Source: Desulfovulcanus ferrireducens (GTDB lineage Bacteria; Desulfobacterota; Desulfovibrionia; Desulfovibrionales; Desulfonatronovibrionaceae). From it: a stretch of DNA of 64,000 bases. A program made the translations under genes and the position numbers. The stretch spans positions 29,048-93,047 of the forward strand of contig NZ_JAGUQP010000008.1 in NCBI RefSeq assembly GCF_018704065.1, written 5' to 3'. Below the pieces are notes generated by a model that did not search any database, was not told the DNA's origin, and saw only the letters and a program-made list of their open reading frames with translations. Of this stretch, positions 35,322 through 44,816 are shown piece after piece (within the stretch, counting starts at the first letter, position 1; the number at the start of each line of letters is the position of its first letter).

Positions 35322-35585
35322 TTACCAGGCCTGTCTTCTTTCCTGTCTTGGTCTAGCCTCGTTGACCCTAATATTTCGGCCACCGAACTCTGCACCATTA
35401 AGGGTTTGCATGGCCTCATCTCCACCATCTTCCATTTCCACAAAACCAAAACCGCGGGAGCGACCGGTTTCGCGATCAGAGATGATTTTTACTGAGTTGA
35501 CCTGACCATACTGAGAAAACAAATCGTGCAATTCCTGCTCAGTTGCCTTCCAAGGTAAATTTCCAACATACAAATTCTTAGACAT
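35322..35585 (-). CDS. RRM-domain RNA-binding protein
   Basis: An 87-residue single RNA-recognition-motif protein. RNP2 is LYVGNLPW (residues about 4-11) and RNP1 is RGFGFVEM (about 44-51), with the usual beta-alpha-beta spacing and a short Arg/Gln-rich tail (RPRQERRQAW). Such small glycine-poor RRM proteins are common in deltaproteobacteria and cyanobacteria; many are cold-induced RNA chaperones, but no cold signal is proven here. A converging terminator lies 6 nt after the stop. Confidence 0.93.
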   Translation of the reverse strand: MSKNLYVGNLPWKATEQELHDLFSQYGQVNSVKIISDRETGRSRGFGFVEMEDGGDEAMQTLNGAEFGGRNIRVNEARPRQERRQAW

Positions 35586-35884
35586 AAACTAAAAACTCCA
35601 AAAAACAAAAAAATTAACCACACATCCGCTACTTAACCCAACCACTTGGACTAAGTAATCATGCTTTGCGGACAAACCCAGCATACCTTTACAGCAAATA
35701 GAAATATTTGCAAGTTTTTTTTAATAAAAATTTTTTTAATAAAAATATCATAATATTACATAAGAAGTATATATTTTTAGAAACAAATTTTAGTCAAAAA
35801 ACTATCTGTATATCTTATGGTCAAAAAAATTTTTAGTCTAATAAGCTTGAGCAAGCTCTCATGGAAGAAGGTATATGAGTCTGC

Positions 35885-38317
35885 TCACTTATCAACTTTG
35901 GTGTCCACAATCTGTCTCAACTTTTCAGCTAACTCAAGCAGATTATTCAGTGCCTTGGCGGAAAACCTCATTCCCTCTGCTGTTTCTGAAGAAATACGGC
36001 TAATTTGCTCAATGGCCCTATTAATTTCTTCACTGGTGGCTGACTGTTCTTCTGCAGCTGTGGCAATGTTACCAACTTGGGAACTGGAGTCTTGGACCAG
36101 AACCACGATTTCCCTTAATGATTCTCCTGAAAGATTGGCTAGTTCCTTGGCCTTTTGTACAGCCTGAGCAGCCAGATCGGTATTGTCTATATTTTTACGA
36201 GTTCCAGTCTGAATAGCTTCAATAGCCTCACCTACTTCCTTTGTCGCGACCATTGTTTTTTCTGCCAGCTTGCGCACCTCGTCAGCAACTACAGCAAATC
36301 CACGCCCAGCCTCCCCGGCACGAGCCGCTTCAATGGCTGCATTTAAAGCCAAAAGATTAGTTTGGTCAGCAATATCAGAAATTACATTCATTACTTGACC
36401 AATGGATTCTGCTTGAGAACCCAATTTGTCCATATTCTTTTTGAGTATATTAGTTAGTTTGTGCACCTCGGAAATCGCCTGAACCACATCAGACACAATA
36501 TTGGCCCCCTGTTCTGCCTTTTCCCGGCTTTGGTTCACCTGTAGAGATGCATTGGATGCATTTTTAGCCACTTCCAAAACTGCAGCATTCATTTCCTCCA
36601 TGGCTGAGGCTGTTTCCGTAACTCTTTCTCTTTGTATCTGAGCTCCTTCGGCCACGTGTTCAACCTGCTCGGAAATCTCGGTGGTCGTATCTGCTACTTT
36701 AAAAGCCACTTCGCGCACTTCCAGGTTTATCCGCTCAATCTGTTCCAAGTTTTTCTTTAATTCTCTTTCCTTCATGACCAAGTCTGTGACATCCCGAGCC
36801 ACTTCCACGTAACCAATCACCTTGCCATCACAGTCACGCAAGATATCTGCAAAAGGTTTTATAAACTTCTTTTGGCCATCAATATTCATTTCAATTATTT
36901 CAGCTTCAGTAGAACCTTGAGCAACCTTGACCTGATCAATAGGACACTTGTTCGTGCCACAAACCTTCGTATTAAAAATATCTCTACACTTCCTTCCTTT
37001 TAAACTTTCACCAGTGTTTTCCCCCGCTACCCTGGCTACTGCTTTGTTAGCCAGGAGAATATTATAGTCTTGGTCCACCGCAAATACCGGATCAGGGATA
37101 GCTTCAATGATATAACGATAGTACTCAATATTACACATCATACCGTAAATCTTATCCATTAATTTATTAAACCAAGTGGCCAAAAGGCCAATTTCATCCC
37201 TGGTCCTGACCTGAATATGATCCGTCAAATTCGCTCTATCTTCAGTAATGTCTTTAATTGTAGCGACAACCTTGTTGATAGGCCTGGTGACAAATATAGA
37301 GGTAAGCAGACAATTTACAATACCAGGCAAGAGCATCAATGCCAACAGGGTCAAACCAATGGTTATGGAGACAGAAGTAATTGATCCGGTTATGGCCTTA
37401 TTATCATAAGCATAGACAAAAACACCAATCTGATTGCCCTTGTAATCCTTTACTGGAAATGCAGCCAAGGCAGTATTTCCTTGCTGTTCCAGATAAAGCC
37501 CCCTTCTACCTTGGTGCAAAAGATTAATATTAATCAAGGATTCATACTGTTTGCCCTTAGATCCAGAAACCAACACAAACTCGTTATCAATGACCGGATA
37601 TTTTTTGGAATCCTGCAAGCGTTGCGTAATATGCAGTTTGTCTGCATTCATATATAACAGAACTACCTGACCATCTCCTTCTGAAGCAGCCTTAAGTAAG
37701 GGGTTAAAGTCCAAAAGGACCTCTACCGAACCCAATTGTTTCCCGTTTGACTTAACAGGGGCCAGGCCGCGAATGACAAATCCTCCACGGCCAAGTTCAA
37801 TACCATAAACTGGTTTTCCCGACTGGTTAACATCCAAGACAGTCTGACGAAATGAAGAAATATCATCTGATATATCTACCCAGACTCCGTTTTTCTTGCT
37901 CTGTTTTTTCCTCCACAACCGGACGAGGCTCCGACCATTAGGCAAATGATAATGCAATTTAAAAGATGTACCGGTTATCTCTTTAAAGCTACTTAAATTA
38001 TCCTTTAAGAGTCGGCGCAGCATTTGCCTGGCTTCCTGGGCATTAGGATCATTTTCATCATTGATATTCCCTTCATGGGCCTTTTCAAAGGCTTGAACCA
38101 CCCCGGGCAAAGATGCAAACAAAGCTGCCTGCCTTAAGGCCTGACGGCCTAAAATTTCAATACTATGGTCTAGTTCCTGGGCCTTATTCTGGGCAAATTT
38201 ATTTGAAAAATAGCTTTGCATTTCTTTTAATTCGCCATGAACAACCCAATAACCTATCCCGCCTAAAATAACCACGGACAAGATTAAGGGAATAAATAAT
38301 TTATGCCCTAGTTTCAT
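35885..38317 (-). CDS. Methyl-accepting chemotaxis protein (Cache - HAMP - PAS - MCP)
   Basis: 810 residues. TM1 is at about 9-27 (IPLILSVVILGGIGYWVV). A long periplasmic dCache-like sensor spans about 28-320 (LHYHLPNGRSLVRLWRKKQ; GIELGRGGFVIRGLAPV). TM2 lies at about 325-350 and the HAMP at about 350-400. A PAS domain covers about 405-530 (AIPDPVFAVDQDYNILLANKAVA), with Cys residues in GRKCRDIFNTKVCGTNKCP. The signalling tip includes ISDIADQTNLLALNAAIEAARAGEAGRGFAVVADEVRKLAEKT. It reports ligand binding to CheA/CheW; cheW is nearby. The Cys-rich PAS insert may bind a cofactor or metal (inference). Confidence 0.93.
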   Translation of the reverse strand: MKLGHKLFIPLILSVVILGGIGYWVVHGELKEMQSYFSNKFAQNKAQELDHSIEILGRQALRQAALFASLPGVVQAFEKAHEGNINDENDPNAQEARQMLRRLLKDNLSSFKEITGTSFKLHYHLPNGRSLVRLWRKKQSKKNGVWVDISDDISSFRQTVLDVNQSGKPVYGIELGRGGFVIRGLAPVKSNGKQLGSVEVLLDFNPLLKAASEGDGQVVLLYMNADKLHITQRLQDSKKYPVIDNEFVLVSGSKGKQYESLININLLHQGRRGLYLEQQGNTALAAFPVKDYKGNQIGVFVYAYDNKAITGSITSVSITIGLTLLALMLLPGIVNCLLTSIFVTRPINKVVATIKDITEDRANLTDHIQVRTRDEIGLLATWFNKLMDKIYGMMCNIEYYRYIIEAIPDPVFAVDQDYNILLANKAVARVAGENTGESLKGRKCRDIFNTKVCGTNKCPIDQVKVAQGSTEAEIIEMNIDGQKKFIKPFADILRDCDGKVIGYVEVARDVTDLVMKERELKKNLEQIERINLEVREVAFKVADTTTEISEQVEHVAEGAQIQRERVTETASAMEEMNAAVLEVAKNASNASLQVNQSREKAEQGANIVSDVVQAISEVHKLTNILKKNMDKLGSQAESIGQVMNVISDIADQTNLLALNAAIEAARAGEAGRGFAVVADEVRKLAEKTMVATKEVGEAIEAIQTGTRKNIDNTDLAAQAVQKAKELANLSGESLREIVVLVQDSSSQVGNIATAAEEQSATSEEINRAIEQISRISSETAEGMRFSAKALNNLLELAEKLRQIVDTKVDK

Positions 38318-38442
38318 AACTTACCTCCTAAACGGACATTATAAAAACCAAGAGGCAACGAATGTGCCTAACATGTTAATATAGATGAATTTTAGCCAAG
38401 CGTCATGACTAGAACATATAGATAATATTTTGCTAAAAAGTT

Positions 38443-38896
38443 AAGGGTGTCAACAAAAAACAGGTATATAAAGCGGGCAAAGACTCCTGGATAAAATCTT
38501 TCAATTTATCAAACATACTGTTTTTTGTTTTAACAAAATCACAGACAGCAAAAAATGTTGCCTGAATCGAAACGACCTCAACCGGCACACTAAAACTATC
38601 AACTCAAAAAGCAGGTATTTTGAAAACACCCCCTCTTTTCCCGGTAAATTCGAAGGTGATAGAGAATTGTTGAGGGTGTTAGGATGGGATTAGAGGTAAA
38701 AGAGGAGCTTTCGGTAAAGCCACTTCTTTTTTGGAGAAAAATTAAAAAATTATACTTAAACAACCTTAAAGAAATTTTTTGTTTTCTCCTTGAAGACTCT
38801 AACTTAAAGATATTATTAATTTTTTTGTGATGATAGATCATTTTTAAGAGAGGACAACGCTAAAGCTAACTCATCTCACCATTTTTTGACACCCTA
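38443..38896. repeat. Possible degenerate MITE in the 840-bp spacer before the sensor operon
   Basis: The spacer 38318-39159 has no supportable gene; an 80-codon minus ORF at 38599-38841 lacks family resemblance and a ribosome site. AAGGGTGTCAACAAAAAA near 38443 and TTTTTTGACACCCTAT near 38884-38897 are inverted repeats about 450 bp apart. They may be the ends of a decayed element. Confidence 0.35.
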
Positions 38897-39159
38897 TTTA
38901 CTCTTAGGTAAAAAAAGTCATTTTTAATTTTTAAATTGATCTGATTATAAAACCATGAACATCAGCAAAATTGGCGAACATCGGTTTCTAATGACCTTTC
39001 ACCCCAAAAAAGGTATTTATTGAGCTATAATAATTTATCCGAGTTAAAGTCCAGGCTCTTAATTAATATAATAAGAATAATCTTTCATTTCGAATTTATG
39101 TATTCTTAACAAAACCATGAAGATTTCAACAACAATACCCACCAATTAAGGAAAACAAA

Positions 39160-40191
39160 ATGTTCCCCAAAAAAATAATGCTGGCAGTAATGCTCATGCT
39201 CTTCTCTACTCCGGCCAAGGCCCAAGATTTGGTCTTCATTGTTGCCAGTTATCACCAAGACGATCCCTGCGAAAAATTACAATATGCGGGAGTAATCAGC
39301 GCCTTGAAAAGAAGTATGTCTCAGGAGTTAAAAATTTGCTCATATTATCTGGACTCTAAACGACTCTCTCAGGACAAGGTAAATAAAAAGATAAATGAGG
39401 TGTTATCAGCAATTGATAAGGAAAAACCTAAAGTAATTATTGCCTTGGACGATCTGGCCTTTAGTGTAATTGCGCCAAAAGTTATTGGCTATGAGGATAC
39501 ATTCCTTGTCTTTTCTGGCATTAACAGGTCGTTGGAAGAATACAATGCAAAACTACATTTTTTGCAAGGAGATAAACCAATCAAAAATATTACCGGGGTT
39601 TATGAATGTCTGTTCATGCGGAAACAAATGGAACTCCTGGACTTGATCTTAGAACGACCTTCCAAAGTAGCTCTTATTTATTCTACAGATTACATGGGTC
39701 AGATTGCAAAATCTCAGGTCTTGAGGGAATTGGGCAATAGCGAGTATAAAGACAGGATAGAACTTTTCCCCGTAACAACTATGAAAGAACTGGAAGCCGC
39801 TATTCAGACAATTGCCTCCCGGCCGGACATTCAAGCTTATATTCCTCTTATCCTTAGCGTATCGCCTAAATATCCAAGAAAAAAACATTATAAGCAAACC
39901 ATAGAAGGAGTTGCCCCTTTATTAACCTCTAAAATAAAAAAAATAGATCTCACTCCGAATAAACTTTTTACAGAGTTAGGTTTTTTTGGAGGATATAGTG
40001 TTGATTTTTTTCAAATGGGTCACCAGGCAGGTCTGCTTGCTGTCAGGCTGTTAGAATCCCATCCCATCTCCAGCTTGCTGATTGAAAATTCCAAAAATTA
40101 TAAAATTATTGTTAATAAAAAAAGGGTTAAGGAACTTGGGATGCGTTTGAATGATGAAGTATTAAGTTTGGTGGATGAGTTTATACAATGA
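39160..40191 (+). CDS. Periplasmic ABC-type substrate-binding protein (sensor partner)
   Basis: 343 residues with a signal peptide (KIMLAVMLMLFSTPAKA, cleavage after AKA). It resembles the PF04392-type ABC substrate-binding fold: VIIALDDLAFSVIAPK, ITGVYECLFMRKQMELL, KVALIYSTDYMGQ and a late GYSVDFFQMGHQAGLLAVRLL. No permease or ATPase is adjacent. Instead its stop overlaps the ATG of a hybrid histidine kinase by 4 nt (ATGA), so it probably feeds ligand information to that kinase. The ligand is unknown. Confidence 0.8.
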   Translation: MFPKKIMLAVMLMLFSTPAKAQDLVFIVASYHQDDPCEKLQYAGVISALKRSMSQELKICSYYLDSKRLSQDKVNKKINEVLSAIDKEKPKVIIALDDLAFSVIAPKVIGYEDTFLVFSGINRSLEEYNAKLHFLQGDKPIKNITGVYECLFMRKQMELLDLILERPSKVALIYSTDYMGQIAKSQVLRELGNSEYKDRIELFPVTTMKELEAAIQTIASRPDIQAYIPLILSVSPKYPRKKHYKQTIEGVAPLLTSKIKKIDLTPNKLFTELGFFGGYSVDFFQMGHQAGLLAVRLLESHPISSLLIENSKNYKIIVNKKRVKELGMRLNDEVLSLVDEFIQ

Positions 40192-43127
40192 TTGAACTTA
40201 AATTTCAGCTTACTAACCTCATGGGATCGGTCTATTTTTTTCTCTTTGCCGGTCTTGTTTTAATAAAAATTAGCAGAGATAAACTCAATCTAAGAGACAG
40301 ATTCTGGGAATTCATAATTTTTTCTGCGTTTTGCGTTGGCTTATTCAAAGCCTTAAACACTCAGTGTGTACTCCTCGAAGCCAACAATGTCATCCTTAAC
40401 ATCACGCCACTCTTTACGATATTTTTTACTATTGTACTAGTTCTGCTTATAATAAAGAAAAAAAGAAACGATTTAAAGACTAAAATTGGACTGCTGTTTT
40501 CAATTTGTCTTGTTTTTGATACTATTCTTTCTTTATTATATTTTAAAAGCATTGAGTTGGCAATTTTTGAAATAATTCTTATTAACATTACAATTTTATA
40601 TTTTCTCCGTAATTCTTTTTCATTTAAGAAACGATATTATTTCTTTATCTGTACTTCCTTAGTCTATATACTAGTTACTTTTGTCAGTTATTTCATCATT
40701 AATAAATTAGAGGACAATTACAAAACTGATCAACTTGTTAAAGTTTATTCCAAGCTGGAGATCCTACGTCAAAGACTGATTGATTTTGAAAAAACAGGTC
40801 TAACCTTATGCAAGATGATTTCTATAAATCAACAGATCAAAAAAGCTGCCATCTCCAAAAACAAGAATGACAAGAGATGGACTTTAAAGTTATTTAACCA
40901 GATGTGCAGAGCTTCCTATGTTTGGCTTATGGATAAATCTGGCACAGTTACTCTCTGTTCCGATCCGAAATATGAAGGATATAACTATGCCTTTCGACCT
41001 TATTTTAAAAAAGCTATACAGGGGATTGCTAATGTTTACTATGCTAGAGGGGTAAAATCAGACACTGTTGGTGCATTTTTTGCCCGACCTGTAATAGTAG
41101 ATGGAATAATTAGTGCCGTTCTGGTGATAAAATTTGATTTTTCTACTATATGGGGTTCTAGTTTTAAACAGAATCACATATTTTTTATGCACAAAAGCGG
41201 AGCAATTTTATTCGGCCCTGATGAAATGACCGATGTTTTGTTATATTCCTCACCGCAAAACAATGTTGATAACACACTGAAGGTTTTGAGTAAACAAAAA
41301 GTGTTCGGCCAAAGAAAAATCCTGAGATCGACCGAATACAAATTGATTAAAAAAAATCTCTTACAGGACAAAGAAGGGTATTCATGGATTTTAGAGAGAG
41401 TTCCCTTAAATGATGATGAATGGTACTTGGCAACATTATATAGCTTAAATCCTATTTTTCAATATAGAATCATATTATTAAATATATTTTTATTATTGTC
41501 CTTGATTCATGGTTTGTTATGTTTGAGAGTCATTCAAACTCACGAATTTATCTCTAGTTTAAAAAAAGAAGTTGATGAACGCAAAAGACTGGAAAGAATT
41601 GAGGCACTTTTGGTAACAGCAATAGAACAAACAGCAGAAAGCATTATCATTACAGATGCAAAAGGAATAATCCAATACGTTAACCCTGCATTTATTCAAA
41701 CCACAGGATATTCAAGAGAGGAGGTTATCGGTCAAAATCCACGCATTCTGCAAAGTGGAAAACATGATAGCTCATTTTATAAACAAATGTGGGCAACTAT
41801 TAGTAATGGCCAGCCATGGCATGGACATTTTATAAATAAGAAAAAGGATGGCTCCTTATATGAAGAAGTCGCAACTATCTCGCCAATAAAAGACGACAGA
41901 AAAAAAATCATCAACTATGTAGCTGTTAAACGCGATGTGACCCAGGAAAAGAAACTGAAAGAGCAACTTTTTCAAGCCCAAAAAATGGAGTCCATAGGGG
42001 TCCTTGCCGGTGGGATAGCCCATGATTTCAATAACATACTTATGGCTATCCAAGGATATGTAGACATCTCTCTCACCAAAATAGAGAGGAGCCATCCGGT
42101 TTACAAAAATTTAGTTCAAATTAACAGCAACGTTTCCAGAGCAACTGACCTGGTACGCCAACTTCTACTCTTCGGCCGCAAACAACAGATGGACTTCGCA
42201 TCTGTAGACTTAAATAAAATTGTGGCCAATATCATTAAAATGCTCCAGAGGCTCATCGGTGCGGATATTAATATATCTACAGATTTATCTCCCGATTTAT
42301 GGCCTGTACAGGCAGATGCGAGAAAACTTGAGCAGATCATCGTCAACTTGGCTATCAATGCCAGAGATGCCATGCCTGATGGTGGAAAGTTGAACATAAA
42401 AACTGAAAATGTACAATTTGACGAGGATTTTTTGCATGATATTCCAGATGCACGGGCAGGTAAATTTGTGTGTTTGTCTGTGACAGATATTGGAAGCGGT
42501 ATGGATGAAGAAACCTTAAAGCACATCTTCGAACCTTTTTTTACTACCAAAGAGAGAGGCAAAGGCTCAGGATTGGGCCTGGCTGTTGTTTATGGCATTG
42601 TAAAAGAGCACAAAGGCTGGATAAATGTTTATAGTGAAGAAGGTCAGGGGACTGTTTTTAAAATTTACCTGCCGGCCCAGGACCAGGCTAAAAGAGTAGA
42701 GACCCAGACAGAAGAAAAACCATCTGACTTTGAAAATTTAGAAGGAAAACAAGAACGTGTTTTAGTTGTTGAAGATGAAGAAGGCGTCCGAGACGTTGTG
42801 GCTACTGTTCTTAGAGAAAATGGTTACACGGTATTTGAAGCGGCAACAGCCAGTGAAGCCCTGGAGATCTTTAACAATGAAAACGCGAATTTTGAGCTTG
42901 TCATAAGTGACATGATACTTCCGGATCAAAACGGTCTGGAACTAGTAGAGCAAATTTTGTCAAGCAAGCCTGAAATTGCAGTCATTTTGAGCAGTGGTTA
43001 TACAGATTACAAATCGCATTGGCCAGTGATCCAGAAAAGAGGCTTCCGTTTCTTACAAAAACCTTATCCCATTGATACCCTTTTGCAAACAGTCAAAGAA
43101 GTGCTCGACAGAAATCATGAGGGATAA
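40188..43127 (+). CDS. Hybrid sensor histidine kinase (TM cluster - Cache - PAS - HisKA - HATPase - REC)
   Basis: 979 residues. An unusual N-terminal cluster of about six membrane segments spans residues about 10-170 (MGSVYFFLFAGLVLI; FIIFSAFCVGLF; IFFTIVLVLLII). A Cache-like sensor follows at about 175-410 (VWLMDKSGTVTLCSD; GAFFARPVIVDG), then another span at about 420-440 and a PAS/PAC domain at about 470-580. HisKA has the phospho-acceptor in IAHDFNNILMA. HATPase has NARDAMPDGG, DIGSGM and KGSGLGLAVVYG. A C-terminal receiver ends the protein, with VVEDEE and the Asp of VISDMILPDQNG. Phosphotransfer to another protein is needed; none is encoded next door. Confidence 0.92.
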   Translation: MIELKFQLTNLMGSVYFFLFAGLVLIKISRDKLNLRDRFWEFIIFSAFCVGLFKALNTQCVLLEANNVILNITPLFTIFFTIVLVLLIIKKKRNDLKTKIGLLFSICLVFDTILSLLYFKSIELAIFEIILINITILYFLRNSFSFKKRYYFFICTSLVYILVTFVSYFIINKLEDNYKTDQLVKVYSKLEILRQRLIDFEKTGLTLCKMISINQQIKKAAISKNKNDKRWTLKLFNQMCRASYVWLMDKSGTVTLCSDPKYEGYNYAFRPYFKKAIQGIANVYYARGVKSDTVGAFFARPVIVDGIISAVLVIKFDFSTIWGSSFKQNHIFFMHKSGAILFGPDEMTDVLLYSSPQNNVDNTLKVLSKQKVFGQRKILRSTEYKLIKKNLLQDKEGYSWILERVPLNDDEWYLATLYSLNPIFQYRIILLNIFLLLSLIHGLLCLRVIQTHEFISSLKKEVDERKRLERIEALLVTAIEQTAESIIITDAKGIIQYVNPAFIQTTGYSREEVIGQNPRILQSGKHDSSFYKQMWATISNGQPWHGHFINKKKDGSLYEEVATISPIKDDRKKIINYVAVKRDVTQEKKLKEQLFQAQKMESIGVLAGGIAHDFNNILMAIQGYVDISLTKIERSHPVYKNLVQINSNVSRATDLVRQLLLFGRKQQMDFASVDLNKIVANIIKMLQRLIGADINISTDLSPDLWPVQADARKLEQIIVNLAINARDAMPDGGKLNIKTENVQFDEDFLHDIPDARAGKFVCLSVTDIGSGMDEETLKHIFEPFFTTKERGKGSGLGLAVVYGIVKEHKGWINVYSEEGQGTVFKIYLPAQDQAKRVETQTEEKPSDFENLEGKQERVLVVEDEEGVRDVVATVLRENGYTVFEAATASEALEIFNNENANFELVISDMILPDQNGLELVEQILSSKPEIAVILSSGYTDYKSHWPVIQKRGFRFLQKPYPIDTLLQTVKEVLDRNHEG

Positions 43128-43285
43128 ACAACTTAAATTCGTTGACAAAAATTGTTGTGGGCTAGTTTTGCGTCATTTAGCAGACAGTGGGGTAACCTTG
43201 CGTCATTTTTTAACAATGGACAAGCAAGCGACAGGAGGGACGGTATACTAGTGACCCTTGGTCTGAAAACCTCAAGGCGGCGACT

Positions 43286-43346
43286 CCTGCACCCACTTCT
43301 AATAAACATGCAAGACAAAAAAATTTTGGTCAGAAGCGGGTGCAGG
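43286..43346. repeat. Long inverted repeat between convergent kinase and malic enzyme genes
   Basis: 15-nt arms CCTGCACCCACTTCT and AGAAGCGGGTGCAGG (one mismatch) flank a 31-nt loop. It may act as a processing or termination structure for either strand. The surrounding spacer, 43128-43368, also has two GCGTCATTT words; no gene is seen. Confidence 0.5.
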
Positions 43347-43368
43347 ACAAACATTCAGTTCCTACTGG

Positions 43369-44688
43369 CTACATAGTCAAGTTATATGACTTTACAAACT
43401 CATTAATTCGCTTTTGCGCGGCTTTAAGTCTCTTGCGCAAAGAAGCTCGATATTCTTCCAAATCCACTGTGGTTCGGGCTACGCCGGAATCCATGGCTGC
43501 CTTAGCTACTGCCGTGGCTTCCCATTCTAAAATTCTGGCATCCAAAGGTTTGGGGATTATGTAATCCAATCCAAACTGTAATTCTTTTAACCCGTAAGCT
43601 TCTAACACCTCATCTGGAACCGGCTCTTTGGCCAGCTCAGCCAGGGCTTTAGCCGCTGCTATTTTCATTTCCTCATTTATTTTTCTGGCCTGTACATCCA
43701 AGGCTCCTCGGAAAATAAACGGAAATCCAGAAACATTGTTTACCTGATTCGGATAATCAGAGCGGCCATTGGCCACAATGCAGTCAGGACGTACCTCTTT
43801 GGCTTCAGGGTAGGAAATCTCAGGATCCGGGTTGGCCATTGCAAAAATTATTGGGTCTTTGGCCATAGATTTAACCATATCCTGAGTCAAAATGCCTTTT
43901 ACAGACAACCCTACAAACATATCAGCGCCTTTAAGCACATCGGCCAGCGAGCCATAATCCTTGTCCTGGGCAAATTCCTGCTTGTATTTATTTAAGACAT
44001 AACGTTCTTTATGTATTAGACCCTTAGAGTCAAACATAAATATGTTTTCTTTCGGCAAGCCAAGACTCACATAAAATTTGGCACAAGCAATGGCTGCTGC
44101 GCCGCCTCCTGAAACCACAACCTTCAAACCTTCAATTTTTTTGCCAGTAAGTTCCAAAGCATTAATAAGGGCTGCGCCTGAAATTATGGCAGTACCATGC
44201 TGATCATCATGGAAAACAGGGATATCCATTTCTTCAATTAAAGTCTGCTCGATATAGAAACACTCCGGAGCCTTTATATCCTCCAGATTTATGCCCCCAA
44301 AAGTGGGTTCGAGCATTTTTACAAATTCAATGACCTTATCCGGATCTTTCTGTGCTATGTTTAGATCATAGACATCGATATCCGCAAAATATTTAAACAA
44401 AAGGCCTTTTCCTTCCATAACCGGCTTACCAGCAGATGGACCAATATCACCCAACCCCAGGACAGCAGTGCCATTAGAGACAACAGCCACCAGGTTGCCC
44501 TTATTGGTGTACTCATAAGCCAGTTGTTCATCCTCCACTATGGCCCGACAAGCCTCGGCCACTCCTGGAGTATAAGCCATGGACAGATGTTTCTGGTTCA
44601 AACAGGGCTTAACCGGAATAACTTCCAGCTTACCCTTCTTCCCTAGACGATGATAATCTAATGCATCCTCCCGGGTAAACAAAGCCAT
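43369..44688 (-). CDS. Malic enzyme (oxaloacetate-decarboxylating malate dehydrogenase)
   Basis: 439 residues, the short bacterial form without the phosphotransacetylase-like tail of MaeB. Key segments are [13 protein letters not shown] (active-site Tyr), [16 protein letters not shown] (metal-binding Asp), [16 protein letters not shown] (nucleotide-binding glycines) and [17 protein letters not shown]. It decarboxylates malate to pyruvate with NAD(P)+, joining C4 and C3 metabolism. GGGGGAGAAA precedes the ATG. Coenzyme preference was not decided. Confidence 0.93.
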   Translation of the reverse strand: MALFTREDALDYHRLGKKGKLEVIPVKPCLNQKHLSMAYTPGVAEACRAIVEDEQLAYEYTNKGNLVAVVSNGTAVLGLGDIGPSAGKPVMEGKGLLFKYFADIDVYDLNIAQKDPDKVIEFVKMLEPTFGGINLEDIKAPECFYIEQTLIEEMDIPVFHDDQHGTAIISGAALINALELTGKKIEGLKVVVSGGGAAAIACAKFYVSLGLPKENIFMFDSKGLIHKERYVLNKYKQEFAQDKDYGSLADVLKGADMFVGLSVKGILTQDMVKSMAKDPIIFAMANPDPEISYPEAKEVRPDCIVANGRSDYPNQVNNVSGFPFIFRGALDVQARKINEEMKIAAAKALAELAKEPVPDEVLEAYGLKELQFGLDYIIPKPLDARILEWEATAVAKAAMDSGVARTTVDLEEYRASLRKRLKAAQKRINEFVKSYNLTM

Positions 44689-44816
44689 ATTTCTCCCCCT
44701 GATTTTTCTGTGTTCACATGGCGAAAAAGAATTTGCTCACCATGGACACAGGTTTTATAAAGCGGGGGCTTATAGAGGAGATTATTATGGTTTTCAAGAC
44801 ATTTTTTAAAAAAAAC

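Noticed and set aside
38599..38841. 80-codon minus-strand ORF before the sensor operon
   Set aside because: AT-rich sequence with no ribosome site and no family resemblance, within a possible decayed element.
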